NCBI GenBank assembly: GCA_023014485.1
Contig: JAJOZX010001574.1
Location: forward strand, 144,501-208,500
Length of the DNA stretch: 64,000 bases
Direction: 5' to 3'
Origin: Bathynomus jamesi
Taxonomy: Eukaryota > Arthropoda > Malacostraca > Isopoda > Cirolanidae
A model generated the notes under the pieces. That model was given only the letters and a program-made list of their open reading frames with translations. It searched no databases and was not told where the DNA came from. This document shows, one piece after another, positions 1-12,804 of the stretch (position 1 is its first letter; each line of letters opens with the position of its first letter). The translations under genes were made by a program, and so were the position numbers.

Positions 1-1262
1 CATTATAAAACTTAGATTTTAAAAACAATATTAAAGAATAACTGAGTATCCTGTAAAGAAAGGGATGTAGAATACAGGGTGTTGATAAATTTTGTTTTCA
101 AATTCAAACCCTTTTAAAATATTAAGTTTTACAGTGATTCTACTGTATTTGCTGCATTTGAAAGAACATCTCAGTTTTGTCTGACATGACGAAAGTTGCC
201 GATATTTTGGACCTGAAGATCAGGATTACTGATCTCATTGTGACCATTAAATATAGGAATAAGAAATATTTTAAAATTAGATTATTTAAAATTTTGAGTT
301 GGAAATAAAATGGAGTTTTGACCCCCTTTCTAAGCAGTAACATGTAAATCTCGAAGGATTTTAGTTAACAATTACCTGACAAATTATTTGTGAAAAGTCT
401 ACTTTTAAATGGAATTTCCGTCACCAATTAGACGGATTAAAGGAATTTGAATGCATATAATATAAAATTATATTAACTTATATATACTCCGATAATAATA
501 ATAATAATATATTATTATATATTGTAGTAAAAAATGTAGTATAAAATACTTTTAATTATTAACATAATAATAATAGAGAGAGTTAATAAGGGGGAAATTT
601 GAGTTACTAATATATTATTTATCATTCTTTAATTTACCATTGATTAAGTTATTAATTATTTATATATAAAGAGAGAATGCATTAAATTCACTGAATTATA
701 ATAGGTGGGTGTTAGTAAGAATTGTGGGTAGAGGCATCAAGGCTGCTCCAAAAATTATAAGTTAGAATGGTGACACCTCACAATGTTGGTGACTTCTGCT
801 TCATTTACAAAATAATTAAAAATAATTTTAAAATCTTGGACATTCGAATATAAATAATTTATTAAATAAATAGATAAAGAGACAATAGACAATAGATAGA
901 TAGAGAGATAAATGAGTGGATAAATGAATCAAAAAATTCTTATATAAATTAGTAAGATCAAATACGAAGGTAAATATATTAAGTTACAATAAAATTATTA
1001 ATTGATCAATTAATGTAAGTGATCAATAGATAATAATAAGTAAGTTATCCACGTGTTAATCTAAAGTGTTTAGTTAAAAAGATTAATATTGGAATTAAAT
1101 GTAAATTTAAGAAAATATTAAAATAAGATAAATTAACAAAGTGAAATTAAGTATGAATAGAGTTAATTGCTTAAACAATCAATAATTACATCTTAAAGTC
1201 AATAAAATGAAAGAATAAATAAAACTTAGAATAAATCATGAATACGATTCATTTACATGATA
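1..1262. repeat. Copy A' of the large duplicated unit
   Basis: This stretch matches 63,024-64,000 in direct orientation and about 28,690-29,976 in inverted orientation by eye, with scattered substitutions and small indels. It continues after a LINE insertion at 2,963-3,000. Apart from the decayed exon at 135-239 it is AT-rich, with short ATA and GATA-like tracts and no other gene that I can see. Confidence 0.8.
135..239 (+). pseudogene. Decayed third exon of the duplicated secreted-protein gene
   Basis: The stretch begins right after a TTTTACAG acceptor and ends before GTGACC. It is homologous to the open exon at 63,160-63,263 and to 29,740-29,841. The shared core encodes residues like KIRITD. 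Here a small indel after AAAGAACATCTCAG shifts the frame and brings an early TGA, so this copy cannot code for the exon seen in the right arm. Its neighbours in the gene would lie outside the window. Confidence 0.6.
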
Positions 1263-1266
1263 TTAA

Positions 1267-2962
1267 ATGAAAATGAAATGAAAATGAAAAGGTTTATTGG
1301 CAGACTATAGTCCATATGACAAATATTATTAATACAATGACAGTTCATATACTAAGGATAGAAATATATACAATTGATTAGAAATAATACTGCACTGTCG
1401 AAGTTAAGTGGGGCTACAGACAGACGTTTTCGTACCAAGACGTCCATAGCTTAGAGGATAAATGGCAGGACTCATGGATAGCTTGGATGATCGGGTTGCT
1501 CGATTTTTTAATTCTTTGCATTAGACTGTGTTGAGCACGTCTTGTTACCTCCGAGAAGCTCGGGACATTGCGGGTAGCAAACATTTGCGAAGCTGAGCAT
1601 CTCGGGGGTAATTTATGTAAGAGTCTAAAAGACCTGTTGTACAGCAAATGTAGGGTTCTGCCAGAACCTTTTTTATAATTCACCCAGAGTTGCTGACCGT
1701 ATATATTACTGCAGAAAGTACGAAAGAGTGTGTCTTTAGCTTCACTTGTACATAAACGAAAGTTCCTTATGGTCATATTCGCTTTAGCACACAGGCTTCG
1801 AGATTGTTTTCTTATGTCCGTGTCATCACTCAAGGAGCTGGTAAGAGTTTGACCCAAATACTTAAACTCTTGTACTTCCTCAATTACTTCACCATTCATT
1901 TTAAACCTTATATCAACTAGCTGATTACAGCTTTTAGGATGAAATTGCATAACCTTAGTTTTTGTAACATTAAAAAGAATATCATTTTTCTGCGAATACA
2001 CTTCGCAGACATTTAGTAGCCGATGCAGACCTTTAACAGAGGGACTTATTAACACCATATCATCGGCATAAACTAAGTTATTTATCCTTGTGTTATCTAT
2101 ACAACATCCTACTGTTGCCTCATTAAGTGAAGCAATTAATCCGTCAATATACACATTAAACAGCATGGGGGAGAGCAAGGAGCCTTGTCTCACCCCGCAA
2201 GAGGAGCCAAAACACTCGGATAGTACATTGCCCCACGTAACAATGAAAGATTGGTGGGAATACCAAAATTTCAATAAATTTAATATGTACATGGGAACCT
2301 TCCTGTCTTCTAGTTTTGCAAATAAAATATTGTGGTTCACCCTATCATATGCCTTACTTATATCAAGGAAACAGCTATAAATGGTTGAATTACTGTCAAT
2401 GTATTTAGATATTGTTTCTTTAAGTACATAGATACACAGGTCAGTTGAGTGGGACCTTTTAAAGCCAAACTGATTAGATGTCCATAGGAAATCATTTAAT
2501 CGGAGTAACAAGAGTTTTTCTAGTAGTTTCGAGAAGCAGGAAGCGACAGCAATAGGCCTGTAATTATTGCTGGACAGAATGTCTCCGTACTTATTTTTGA
2601 CCAGGGGCAAGATATATACCCTCATGAACTCTGCAGGGATATAGCTATGAGCCAGCATGGCTGATAGGAGCAATGATATATGCAGACATACTACGTCATT
2701 TGCATATTTTAAGTGCTCATTCGATAAGTCATCTACCCCTGACGCAGAACCAGTCTTTAACTCTTTAATTAACCTCTTTACTTCAGAAAATGATATCAAA
2801 ATATTTTCCCTTGTCCCTCCCACAATCGTTCGGCTGCAATCTATCTTAAGATTATCCCTACTCACACTATTAAGAATGTTAGAGTAGTGGTTTTTCCACA
2901 GCTTTGCAATTTCATCCTCCCCCGACACCCCATCGATTGTCGGAGGGAGGACATTTTTGACA
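1267..2962 (-). mobile_element. 5'-truncated LINE insertion
   Basis: This is a non-LTR retrotransposon on the minus strand. The paralogous sites near 28,690 and 63 kb run straight through the position where it is inserted. Its 3' end, at low coordinates, has an AATAAA signal (minus strand, near 1,295) followed by TTTTCA-type repeats rather than poly(A). Its 5' end stops in the RT-upstream region at about 2,962, where unique-site sequence resumes. A clear target-site duplication is not obvious. Confidence 0.75.
1414..2960 (-). CDS. LINE reverse transcriptase (5'-truncated)
   Basis: One open frame of about 515 codons covers the RT and the C-terminal region of a non-LTR retrotransposon. In order it shows the finger motif NNYRPIAVAS, the palm aspartate in FLDISKAYDRVNH, GVRQGSLLSP, the catalytic YADD motif (nucleotides 2,044-2,070) and FKYLGQTL. 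No RNase H is seen, and the endonuclease is missing because of 5' truncation. The open frame runs on to 3,129 through a CT/GT microsatellite and flanking DNA, but that N-terminal piece is low-complexity read-through and is left out. The frame has no stop, so the insertion is fairly young. The clade is probably in the CR1/Rex1 part of the LINE tree, which is an inference. Confidence 0.8.
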
Positions 2963-3000
2963 CAAAATATTACATTTATAACGGAAAATATATGATAAAA

Positions 3001-3001
3001 C

Positions 3002-3043
<42 letters not shown>

Positions 3044-3120
3044 CACACACACACCACACACACACACACACACAGAGGGATACAGAGCGACAGAAACACA
3101 AACAGAGACAGAGAGAAATG
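3001..3120. repeat. (GA)n/(CA)n microsatellite
   Basis: A GAGA tract (3,003-3,042) passes into CACACA (3,044-3,075) and then degenerate GACA/GAGA. It produces the artefactual low-complexity open frames seen on both strands here. Confidence 0.95.
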
Positions 3121-3309
3121 AAATGACAAACGTTTGAACGATTACTTCCCACTTTGTCATTTCCATTCCCAATTTTGGTCCTCAAATGAAAATGGCGAAA
3201 TGTCAAAAATCTATATTTTGACAAAAGCGTGTCTTAATTCAGGTAATAATGTTTACGTCGCTGAAACGGCGCCAAATGGGAATGGCTAATATTTCCTCAT
3301 CTAACTTAC

Positions 3310-4250
3310 TTTAAAAGAGGTAAAATCCAGGAAGATCTGAATAAAATCGTTGATTGGTCAGTCACATGGCAAATGAGATTTAACGTCGACAAGTGCAAAA
3401 TTTTACATATAGGTTCGCGTAACGGTAATTTTGCGTATAGTATGTCAGGGAAGGAGTTAACAAGCGTAGAGCAGAAAAAAGATTTCGGAATTATAGTCAC
3501 TGGTGATTTAAAAGTAGCGAAACAAAGTACAGCAGCGGTCAATAAAGCGAACAAAGTGTTATGTTTTATAGCTCGGAATTTTGAGTACAAATCGCGCGAT
3601 ATTATAGTTCCTCTTTATAAATCATTAGTTAGACCCCATTTGGAGTACGCGATCCAATTTTGGAATCCGCATATGCGAAAAGATATAGACAAACTCGAAA
3701 GAGTTCAAAGACGAGCAACTAAGATGATTCCGTCGCTTAGGTTGAAGTCGTACGAGGATAGGCTTAAGGAGTTAAAATTGACTACACTCGAGACTAGGAG
3801 GCTAAGGGGTGATCTAATCCAGGTTTTTAAAATTATGAATGGGTTCGATAACGTAGATAAAGATAACTTTTTCGAAATATCTCAATATAATAATATAATA
3901 AGACGAGAAATAATGGGTGTAAGTTGACAAGTAGAAGGTTCGAGACAGCAGTTGCCAAAAACTTTTTTACGCAAAGAATAGTAAATAGGTGGCATAGTTT
4001 GCCCGAAGAAGTAATTAGTAGCACGTCTATAAACATGTTTAAAAACCGATTAGACGCATATGTTGATAGATTGGGTATAGTTTAAGGTAGTAAAATTAAA
4101 GCTTTGTGGTTCGGAACCCACGTAAAATTGTAGGTCCTCTCCGCCAACCACGGGGACATGCACAATACACAATTACGAACACAGTTAGGTAGACCAGCCA
4201 TGAGTGGATCCTAGGGTCTTTGTTGGTCTGAAACATTATAACATTATTCT
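3310..4250 (+). pseudogene. 3' fragment of a CR1-like LINE
   Basis: The plus strand encodes the thumb and C-terminal region of a LINE RT, starting just downstream of the YADD/FADD box. It shows [33 protein letters not shown] and LERVQRRATKMIP, then LETRRLRGDLIQVFKIMNG. The frame is open from 3,373 to 3,927, then shifts near 3,905 and continues as a tail ending at the TAA near 4,084. The same motifs occur in the CR1-type element at 42,058-44,840, so the two belong to one family. The 3' UTR motif GTGGATCCTAGGGTCTTTGT (about 4,203-4,222) recurs near 45,351. It is 5'-truncated and non-functional. Confidence 0.8.
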
Positions 4251-4358
<108 letters not shown>

Positions 4359-4377
4359 AGTGTCCCCAAATTAAAGG

Positions 4378-4690
4378 GCCGGCAGGGGATCTATTCATCA
4401 ATGAAGGAAAATAGCTTGGTTGTTAGGGAGCCAAGACTTTTTAACCAGTTTCCAAACAACTACAGGATCGTCGCAGCGGTCAAAGTTAATCTTCAAAAGA
4501 AGACTAGATGCTTGGTCCAGTAAGGTAGCAGCTGAGCCGAATGTACCTGGCTATGCACGGCTGAGAGTGCAAGAGAACAAATCGCTCATTCACCAGGCCT
4601 AGAGGTAAGCCCCCCTCCCCCCCAGCATTGTCCGATTGTCTGTGTGTGAAGAAAGACCAACTCACGGAGCTGCTACGAGGTTGCGAGGTG
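4378..4690 (+). pseudogene. Short LINE 3' end
   Basis: A C-terminal LINE tail on the plus strand with motifs such as FKRRLDAW, VPGYARLRVQENKSLIHQA and a stop near 4,602. It faces the tail of the minus-strand LINE at 4,690-7,110, which ends with related residues. Nothing upstream of the tail is present, so this is a truncated insertion. Confidence 0.55.
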
Positions 4691-7110
4691 TATATATACT
4701 TACTTTTGTTACTTTTGTTGAGTTTGAACGACGGTTCAGGATCGACCTGCGGTCGACCCCTCTGCAGCATCCCGCCTCATTTGCGGGACTTGGTGAAGAA
4801 GGGAATTGCTCTCTGATCTCCTCCTGCCCTCGTAGCCAGCCACGCATGGCTGGTCAGGGACTTTGCACAAGAATCTGTCCAGATGGTTCTTGAAGTTATT
4901 TAGGTCGGTGTGCTGGAGATTCCTCACTTCTTTTGGAAGGACATTGAAAAGCTTTGGGCCCCGTATTCTGAGGGTATTTTCCATCCTCGTTTTCATTCCT
5001 CCTTGTCCCACCGCAGCTGGGACGGTACAAAATCTGCCTCTTCTCTCATTCCAGTTTGTTTATATTTCATTTCTGAGGTTAGGGATAGAGCCCTCAAGTA
5101 TTTTCCATATGTATATTATTGTGTACCGCTCGCGCCTTCTTTCAAGAAGTAGAGTTCCAGGGATTTTAGTCGAGACCAGTAGTCTTCACCTTCCGTTTCC
5201 TCTATCTTAGACGTAAAAGTCCTTTGTATAGCTTCAATGCTCGCAATGTCTCTTTTTCTGTGTGGGCTTGTGAGTACTGAGCAATACTCAATTATTGGTA
5301 GGACTAGACTCTTCCATAATTTGAGCATGATGTTTGCTTTTCTGCTGCAGAAGCTCCTCCAGATGATTCCCATTATTTTTCTAGCCGTTGTGATTTTGAT
5401 TTTATAGTGCTCTCTGAATTCTGCATCCGACGACATTATTACTCCAAGATCCCTAACTTGTGGATTTGGTGTTATCTGTTTGGCTTGCGGAGTTTTGTAC
5501 CCTTTTTTCTGTAGCTCTTTGTTATTACCATATCTTAGAAATTAGAATTTTTCTTCGTTGAACTTCATATTGTTGTCTTCTGCCCACTGGAATAATGTTT
5601 CAATGTCGTTTTGTAGTTTTCTTGTCATCTTCGTTCAATATTTCCTTACATATCTTTGTGTCATCTGCGAAGCATGATACAATACTGTCCCTAATATCTG
5701 CATCAATATCTGCAATCATTATTATGAACAGCAAGGGAGCTAATACTGTCCCTTGTGGAACAGAGCTAACTACTTCCGAGACTTCCGATTTAACTCCGTT
5801 TACCACCACTCTTTGCTTTCTTTGCGTCAAGAAATTAAATATCCACCTTCCTAGCTTTCCAGTAATTCCTGTATTCTTAAGTTTGTGTGCTATGATTCCA
5901 TGATCACATTTATCGAAGGCTTTAGCAAAGTCAGTATATATTACATCAATGTTTTGTCCTCGACACAATGTTCCTAATATTTTCTCCTGGTGGTCTAGTA
6001 GCTGTGACAGGCATGATCTACCCGCCCTGAAGCCATGTTGATTTGAGTTGTATAAGTCTTCTTCTTGTAGGTAGTAGGTAGTTTTGCCTCTAATTATGCG
6101 TTCAAAACACTTTATGAGGTGTGAGGTGAGAGCCACTGGCTGATAATTTTTGGGCATTGCTCTGTTACCACCTTTAAATATGGGGGAAATGTTCGTGTTC
6201 TTTAATGGGAGTGGAATTTGTCCTGTGTCGAGTGATTTCCTCCATAGTAAGTATAGCGGTTTTGCAATACTCTCTTTGCATTTCTTCAGAAATGTGGCAC
6301 TCCATGTGTCTGGCCCTGGCGCTGAATTGTCTCGCATCTGTGATAAGGCCGTAATTACATCTCCTTCCGTGAACTCGAAGTTCATTAATAGGTTTGTGCC
6401 GGGATTTGTCCTTGGTTGATCTGTATGAATGTCGAAAAACTCGTCTGGGTTTTCCACTTCCATCTCGGACTTAGGGGTGCTAAACACAGATTTAAATTGT
6501 TCCCTAAGCAGTTCACTTATTTCTTTCGAGTCATTTGTGTATTCGGCCTCCCCGTCTATCAACGGTCCAATACTCTCCTTACACTGCATTTTCCTTTTCG
6601 CAAAAGTGTAGAAGTATTTTGAGTTATTTTTTATGTTTTCTGCTACCTTGTTTTCCTCCTCGTTTGTCTTATGTATGAATGTTTGCTTTAGGTCCATTTT
6701 TATTTCGCCAAGTTTCCTTTCTAGTTTGAGTCTCTTTGCATCAGTTCTGCATCTGTGGAGATGTTTTACGGTTTGTCTTCGTTGTCTGAATAGAGTCCTG
6801 ATTTTCCTCTCGAGCTTGCTACGTTTTCTTTCCTGTCTCTCTGGAATATGTTTCAGTATTGTAGGTTTGGTTTCCGTCTCTATTATACATAGTATTTCTT
6901 GTGGAGCCTTCTCGTGTAGTAGCAATTCCCAATTTACTTTCTTTGAATTTATGTTTAAGCCTTCAAATATTCCATCTGCCTCTCTAGGATGCGTTTTCGG
7001 ACCTCTGGGTGCTAACTTCAATTGTATATCGGTGAGGTTATGGTCGGAGAACTTTGTGTGCGTTCCTTTTTTATTTATTATTATCTCGTTGTTATTTGTC
7101 CAGATTAAAT
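4690..7110 (-). mobile_element. 5'-truncated LINE, minus strand
   Basis: A second LINE family. The RT region is at 5,600-7,110 (separate entry). After a frameshift near 5,610 the C-terminal part continues in other frames through about 5,116-5,530 (LWKSLVLPIIEYCSVL, IEAIQRTFTSKI) and about 4,736-5,011 (RGPKLFNVLPKEVRNL, NNFKNHLDRFL). The 3' tail around 4,690-4,735 has the same AACNNTCGTT/AAGTAA-type end as a second short tail at 7,170-7,235. The 5' limit is the TA microsatellite at 7,108. Confidence 0.75.
5600..7110 (-). pseudogene. LINE reverse transcriptase, frameshifted
   Basis: About 500 codons are open on the minus strand. They begin in the linker after the endonuclease (basic, RRQTVKHLHRCRTDAKR) and run through the RT: SAPGPDTWSATFLKK, KNYQPVALTSHLIKCFER, QHGFRAGRSCLSQLLD, the palm aspartate in YTDFAKAFDKCDH, SVPQGTVLAPLLF and the catalytic FADD (about 5,650-5,680). 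The frame breaks after NEDDKKT, and homologous residues continue in another frame toward 5,116. The endonuclease is absent. The upstream part of the longest open frame (to 7,231) is TA-repeat read-through. Confidence 0.8.
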
Positions 7111-7113
7111 ATA

Positions 7114-7169
<56 letters not shown>

Positions 7170-7265
7170 TGTATATATATATTACTTACTTTATGTGAGT
7201 TCGAACGACGGTTCTGCCCCTTCTGCAGCACCCTGACTCATTTATGTTTTTATATATATATATAT
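7108..7265. repeat. (TA)n tracts with a LINE 3' tail
   Basis: TA repeats at 7,120-7,180 and 7,250-7,264 bracket a roughly 60-bp segment (about 7,180-7,240). That segment matches the 3' tail of the minus-strand LINE (GTTCGAACGACGGTTCTG, compare 4,719-4,740). It is probably the end of another insertion. Confidence 0.7.
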
Positions 7266-8230
7266 AATGTTAAAATTTGAATACATACATATAAGCGTGT
7301 AACGACATAGTATGAGCCTTAACAAACAATTATACAACGCTGGAAAAAAATATATAAATAGATAAATAAAAATGTAGACGGAAACGGAACGATTTGAGAA
7401 TCTCCGGGTCAAGACCCACTTAGGAATTTATGAGTTATACATCTACTAGAGTTTCTGGTAGGATGATGGCTTCATACTCTTTTACAATGTATATTTGAGA
7501 ATAAAGGGGAATCATTCTAGCCTAAACACCCTAAAACCACACAGCAGAGATCACCCTTACAAACAGATGACATTTTTGTAGAGGCCTAAACTACATGAAG
7601 AAGCATGAGCCCCCAAATAAAAGTTCACATACTTCATGCTCGTAGAACATCTAGTTTTTATAATGTTAATACATGAATGATAATTTAACAACCTGTTTTC
7701 GCGACTCTCTCTGTTTTTCCCTAAATTCTTCCACGTGTACAGTATAACTATATGCTGTGATAAACATTCTTTGAGAAACTTTTCAATGTGGACATGCTAT
7801 CGCCGGATGCATGTAAAACTCAAATTCGCTCACTTTTCACACATCTCTGTTGCATTATCGCCCGGCTGTAGCATTTAGAACAGAGTTTTTCATGGATTAT
7901 GCGAGAGCACAGTGCATCCTCAAAATCATATTGTCAGAATACACCCTGGTGTAGGATTTATATTATTATGAAATGAAGTTAATTCATTACTAACTACGGT
8001 CTAAAGATACCCCCTCAAAATTATATTTTTTTACATTCGGAGTCAGAGTTAGATAAATGTTCTCAGCAGTAGCTAGATGTTAGTCAAGTTATTTATATGT
8101 TAATGAACTTCCTGATGATTAGATATTCTGTATTGTATATTTTGTACCAAAATATGATTTTTCACTATCTCATCTATCTGAACATAGCTATAATAGGGTT
8201 TGATGAAACCTTTATATCAGAGTTTGTTCG
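7266..8230. other. No gene seen
   Basis: AT-rich sequence with no coding signal, clear inverted repeat or RNA gene that I can recognise. Confidence 0.5.
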
Positions 8231-8233
8231 TGA

Positions 8234-10140
8234 TTAGAAAGTGAAGTTATAATACTCGTAGCTAAAAGTAAAAAATCTGGAAAATATTTGTGAAGGAATG
8301 CTCAGAGGAAATTTCGATATTGTAAAGTGTATATATATATATATTATGCAGGAAGGAAGGACCAAGGGCAAATGTCCGCAAAAGCGCCCCTCCCATAGAA
8401 GAAGAGAGCCAAAATCAACGTCCGGGATTTTCGAGATGCCTTCACACGCTGCGTTTGAAAGATGGAGTTGGGGGGGGTCATAGACAGGAGGAAAGGCGGA
8501 TTGAGGAAGATTGTTCCAGAGTTCACTGGTTGAGTAGATGAAAGACTGAAAATATCGATTAACCCTTGTATTAGCTAGTTGGACAGAAAAGGAATGAGAA
8601 AGTGTAGAAAGTCTGGTACTGCGTGCTCTCCTTAAAAGAGGAGGCATGAAGTTTTAGAATTTAGAAGAGCAATATCCGTTACGATAGCGATAGTTGAACT
8701 ACCCCACACATGAGAAGCATACTCCATACAGGGGCGAACATGACCCCTGTACAGAGACAGCAACTGAGTGGAGGTGAAGAAACCGCGGAGGCGGTACAGT
8801 ACACCTAACCTCTTAAAAGCTGTTTAAGAAAGAGAGTATATGTATTCTTTCCAGGAAAGATCACCTGAAAAGGAAACGCCAAGAATGTTAAGAGAAGAGG
8901 AAGGATTGAGTTGTGTGTTGTTGAAGGTGAGGTGGTAAACGTGTGGAAGATTGTGACGAGCAGACAGATGGAGAAACTGAGTTTTTGAGGCATTGAAAAC
9001 CCACAAGGTTTTCTCTGCCCCAATCAGAGATAGCAGAAAGATCAGTGGTCAGGTGCTTCATAGCCGTACTACGCGAATCATGGAGTGGGAGTGGCTGTTC
9101 AGAGGGACGCTTTGGGAAGCGGGTGAAGAAATGAAGAGTGGAAGCATCGGCATAGGAGTGAATAGGACAGGAAGTGCGAATTAAAATATCATTAAAAAAT
9201 AAAAGGAGAAGAGTGGGTGACAGGACAGAACCCTGAGGAACACCACTGTTAATAGCTTTAGGAGAAGAACCGCAGCTATTGATCGGCTAGAAAAGAAATT
9301 AGAGATGAACGAATATGTAGAAGGATAGAAACCGAAGGAGAGCAGTTTGGAAATTAAAAATTTGTGTCAGACTCTATCAAAAGCTTTTGATATGTCTAAC
9401 GCAAGAGAAAAAGCTTCACCGAAATCCCGAAAGGAGGATGACAAAGAGTCAGATGGATACACAAGAAGATCGCCAGTACAGCGACCTTTGTGGACTCCAT
9501 ACTGACGATCATCTTTCAGAATAAAAGTGTTTAAGAATCTTCCTAATAAGGCTAGATTCAGATGCTTTGGAAAGGCAGGAAATCAAAGCACTTGGACGAT
9601 AGTTGGATGGTTGAGAACGGTCACACTTCTTTGGGACAGGCTGAATGAAAGCGAACTTCCAGCAGGAAGGAAAAGTACCAGATGAGAGACAAAGACAGAA
9701 GAGTTTGCCTAGGCAGGGTGTCAGCACAGAAGCACTGTTCTTAAGAAGAACAGGAGGAATACCATCAGCACCATACGCCTTCCGAGAGTTGGCCCCAGAT
9801 AGGGCATGAAAACATCTTTAGAAGAGATTCTAATTTCAGACATAACAAAGTCAGAGGGGGAGGAGATGGAGGAACAGCACCGGAATCGTCCAAGGTTGAA
9901 CTGTAAGCGAAAGTTTGAGCGAAGAGTTCAGCTTTGGCAGGAGAAGAGACGCATGTGAGCCGTCGGAATTGAAAAGAGGAGGGAAAGAAGAGGACATAAA
10001 GTTGTTGAAGAGGTTCTGAGCTAGACGCCAGAAGGAGCGAGAAGAATTAGAATTGGATAGATTTTCACACTTTTGTCGGATGAAGGAATTTTTGGTGAGT
10101 CGAAGAACAGATTTTGCACGATTCCAGGCAGGTGTTCACC
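8234..10140 (-). pseudogene. Heavily decayed LINE
   Basis: On the minus strand, broken frames follow the order of a LINE ORF2. A linker lies near 9,850-10,130. RT fingers lie near 9,509-9,727 (FIQPVPKKCDRSQPSNYRP). The thumb and post-RT region lies near 8,824-9,006 (FNASKTQFLHLS, LNILGVSFSGDLSWKEYI). A C-terminal tail lies near 8,480-8,647 (YFQSFIYSTSELWNNLPQ). Many stops and frameshifts separate the pieces. It differs from the families at 1.3, 4.7 and 25 kb. Confidence 0.7.
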
Positions 10141-10290
10141 ACCACCTTTGGCTTTCCTCCCATTTCGCTGACATCGCTGGTGAACTAGCTTACAATTTTT
10201 CTATCCTAAATGACCTCGAGCAGATATGCATATGTGATATGCTTGTATATAATATAATATGCTTAATTCATATGTTACAAAGTATCTGAC

Positions 10291-10352
<62 letters not shown>

Positions 10353-10764
10353 AATTAGACTTCCTGAAATTAAAAACAGATGAATTTACAATGCTCAGTC
10401 TAATATTGGTGAAAATTGCTCAATCAATGCCAATTTAATGAAAACAGTTAAAGACTGCCACATAATTTCTTCAAGACAGAAATGTAAGAAATTTAAAGAA
10501 AAATTGGATGAATGGAGGGAAGATATTAAAAGTAGGAAAGAATAGGAAAAAGTAAGAGCGCAGACAGCCCGCTCACTTAAATGTTTAAAGAAAATATAAT
10601 AGGGATAAATTAATTAACACCGTTTCTCGATAAATTAGTGGGTCAAGCGACGTTCTGTCTGTTCAGAATTTGAATAGGTAACCGTCGAATGCGTTCAGAG
10701 TATATAACAAACCGTGGCTTGAATCAACCTAAAGTAATACGTTCCCTTCGTCATATGACTTTCA
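10141..10764. repeat. (GT)n microsatellite and flanks
   Basis: A GT repeat occupies about 10,293-10,351. The rest shows no gene. From about 10,600 the sequence resembles 33,830-33,990 in the left arm of the large inverted duplication. Confidence 0.6.
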
Positions 10765-10772
10765 TCGTTATC

Positions 10773-12796
10773 TTGCCAGGCCACAGTGGTGTGCGCCGCG
10801 TTTAGTTGGGCGCCAAATTCGAATTGGAAATATCGTCCGGGTATGATGATATTTCAAGAAATTGCACTTTTGACACTCTTTGCATTTCAACTTAAAACAA
10901 ATAACTGCAAATGATGTAGAAAAATCTAAAAAATCTATTTTTTCTATTTGGAATTTAGAAAGGAGACAAAACGTTCTGAATGTTCCGTAATATGCGATCA
11001 GAAGCAAATTAGAGAAAGCGGAAAGCTGAGTTACAGTTTGAAATGAAGGAAGATGTCTGTATATTAAAAAATTCTTTTGATCTCGTAACGACAACCTTTC
11101 ATCACGTAGGAAGTCGTTCGCAGAGGATGCAACACTAGAAAAACGATGACAATGTCATTGTAGATAAAGAGGAAACGATTCTGACCCTACTTTGTGGACT
11201 AGTCTTACGAATAAAATTCGAGACCTGCTAGTGACCGATAGACCACGAAACATGAGGGGCACAACTCTTTGTCTGGATTAGCGTAAACGCCAGTTTTCTG
11301 TCAAGAATCTAGACAGAAAGCTTGAAAACGCTAACGTCCTGACACGGCGCTGGCTGCTTCATTCGACGTCCACGGACAAAATTTGCTTTCTGTTGCAAGC
11401 TGTTCGACTTGAAAGTAAATTCGTAATTGACAATTGATGGTTCAATTGATTGTGGTATATGTGAATGATTTCATGTATAATGAAAAGTCGCCTAGTCATT
11501 TTGATTCATATAAAACATTGTTTGATGCAAAGCGAAGGATGAAACAGGATAATTGCACTGATTTAGAACTTCGTTAAAAACGAAACTGTTTTTCGTTTCA
11601 TGTAAATGAGATTCGCTCAATCTCGTGATCGCTGCTGTATCATCTTCAATGGAGTCAGTTTACATTATTCTACAAGGAAGTTACGTCGTTTTCTGCGTTT
11701 GTTTATCGTTGGAAGGTTCTCACAGAACACGTTAAGGATCTCACTATGAAATGAGTGTGCGAAAGTTGTGTCCACAACCTTAAAGCTGTTCGATACCAAA
11801 CAGCTAAAGTCCATTATACCCTCATTGCATTCACTGAATTGAAGAAAGCAGACGCAGACATTCGTCATGAAGCGTTCACCCTCACCGAGTTTAGTTTCTC
11901 ATCGCAATCCTTTTTCCAATAAATGTAAAGAGAAAGATCCTGCAAAGTAAGGACGAAGATGTTGCAACCACAAATCTGATAAAAGAGTGCTGTGACTTTA
12001 TTCAAAACTACAGCGGTGTCGGTTACCAAGGAACTCTGATAAAAGGCAAGGTAATTACGGAAAAGCTTGTTGTCGGCCAGTGTATAAGGCCATTTTACGT
12101 ATTCTTTGAAAGAAACGCCAATTCAGATACAGAGATGAAGATGAAACAATAACTAACCCGGAAGCTAAGTTCAAATTTGAATAAGTAAACGAACCAATAT
12201 GTGGACCTTTGGAACAACTTTCTGACAAGAAAACTTTCATGAAGCACTGTATGGATCTTGATCACTCATTGACAGACGGATAGAACTGTGATATTAACGG
12301 TTTTGACTTCGGCCAATAGCAGGGCTAGGTATTCTGCTGAGAAAAGATTGCCACGCTTTTCAACAACTTCTTCAATTTATTTTAAGCAATGAATGTTGTG
12401 ATAACTTCTCCAACACGAGGGTATCACTCAGGATACTGTTAACTTTGTACTTCTAAGTGGCGAATGGCGACCGGAGTTTCTCAAAGTTGAAGGTCACAAA
12501 CACTTACCTGCTATCGATCATTAGCGATGACATCCTCTCTTCGTTGTCCATTCTGTTCTTCACACCATAGACCTGATACATACGATATCAGAATATTCCT
12601 TGACTAAGACACGAAGAGTCTCCTTTTGAATGTTTCTGTAATGTTTGTGGCTTTCTAATGTAAATTCTATAGAAGAGTTGAAAATTGTATACCTAACACT
12701 ATTTCAATCCTTCGTTTTGACCACATAACATATGGAATAGGGGGCGCCGAATTTAAAGTTTGCGTGGGGAACTATTTCCCCTCGGGACGGCCCTAG
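10773..12796 (+). mobile_element. Decayed hAT element (ZMYM1/TTF-type transposase)
   Basis: The plus strand holds fragments of a hAT transposase of the TTF-zinc-finger, ZMYM1-like type, in order. They are RRWLLHSTSTDKICFLL near 11,350, a WKVLTEHVKDLTMK stretch near 11,710, KRQFRYRDEDETITNPE near 12,115-12,160, and the C-terminal dimerisation signature GDRSFSKLKV near 12,470-12,500. Frameshifts and stops are frequent. Flanks carry an imperfect 8-bp duplication (TCGTTATC at 10,765-10,772; TCGTTACG at 12,797-12,804). The related sequences near 34,010 and 56,440 lack the insertion, which supports these ends. It is inactive. Confidence 0.7.
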
Positions 12797-12804
12797 TCGT
12801 TACG

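Noticed and set aside
2961..3129. N-terminal extension of the LINE frame rich in Leu, Ser, Val and Cys, looking like a membrane segment
   Set aside because: It is translation of a GA/CA microsatellite and of flanking DNA outside the LINE insertion.
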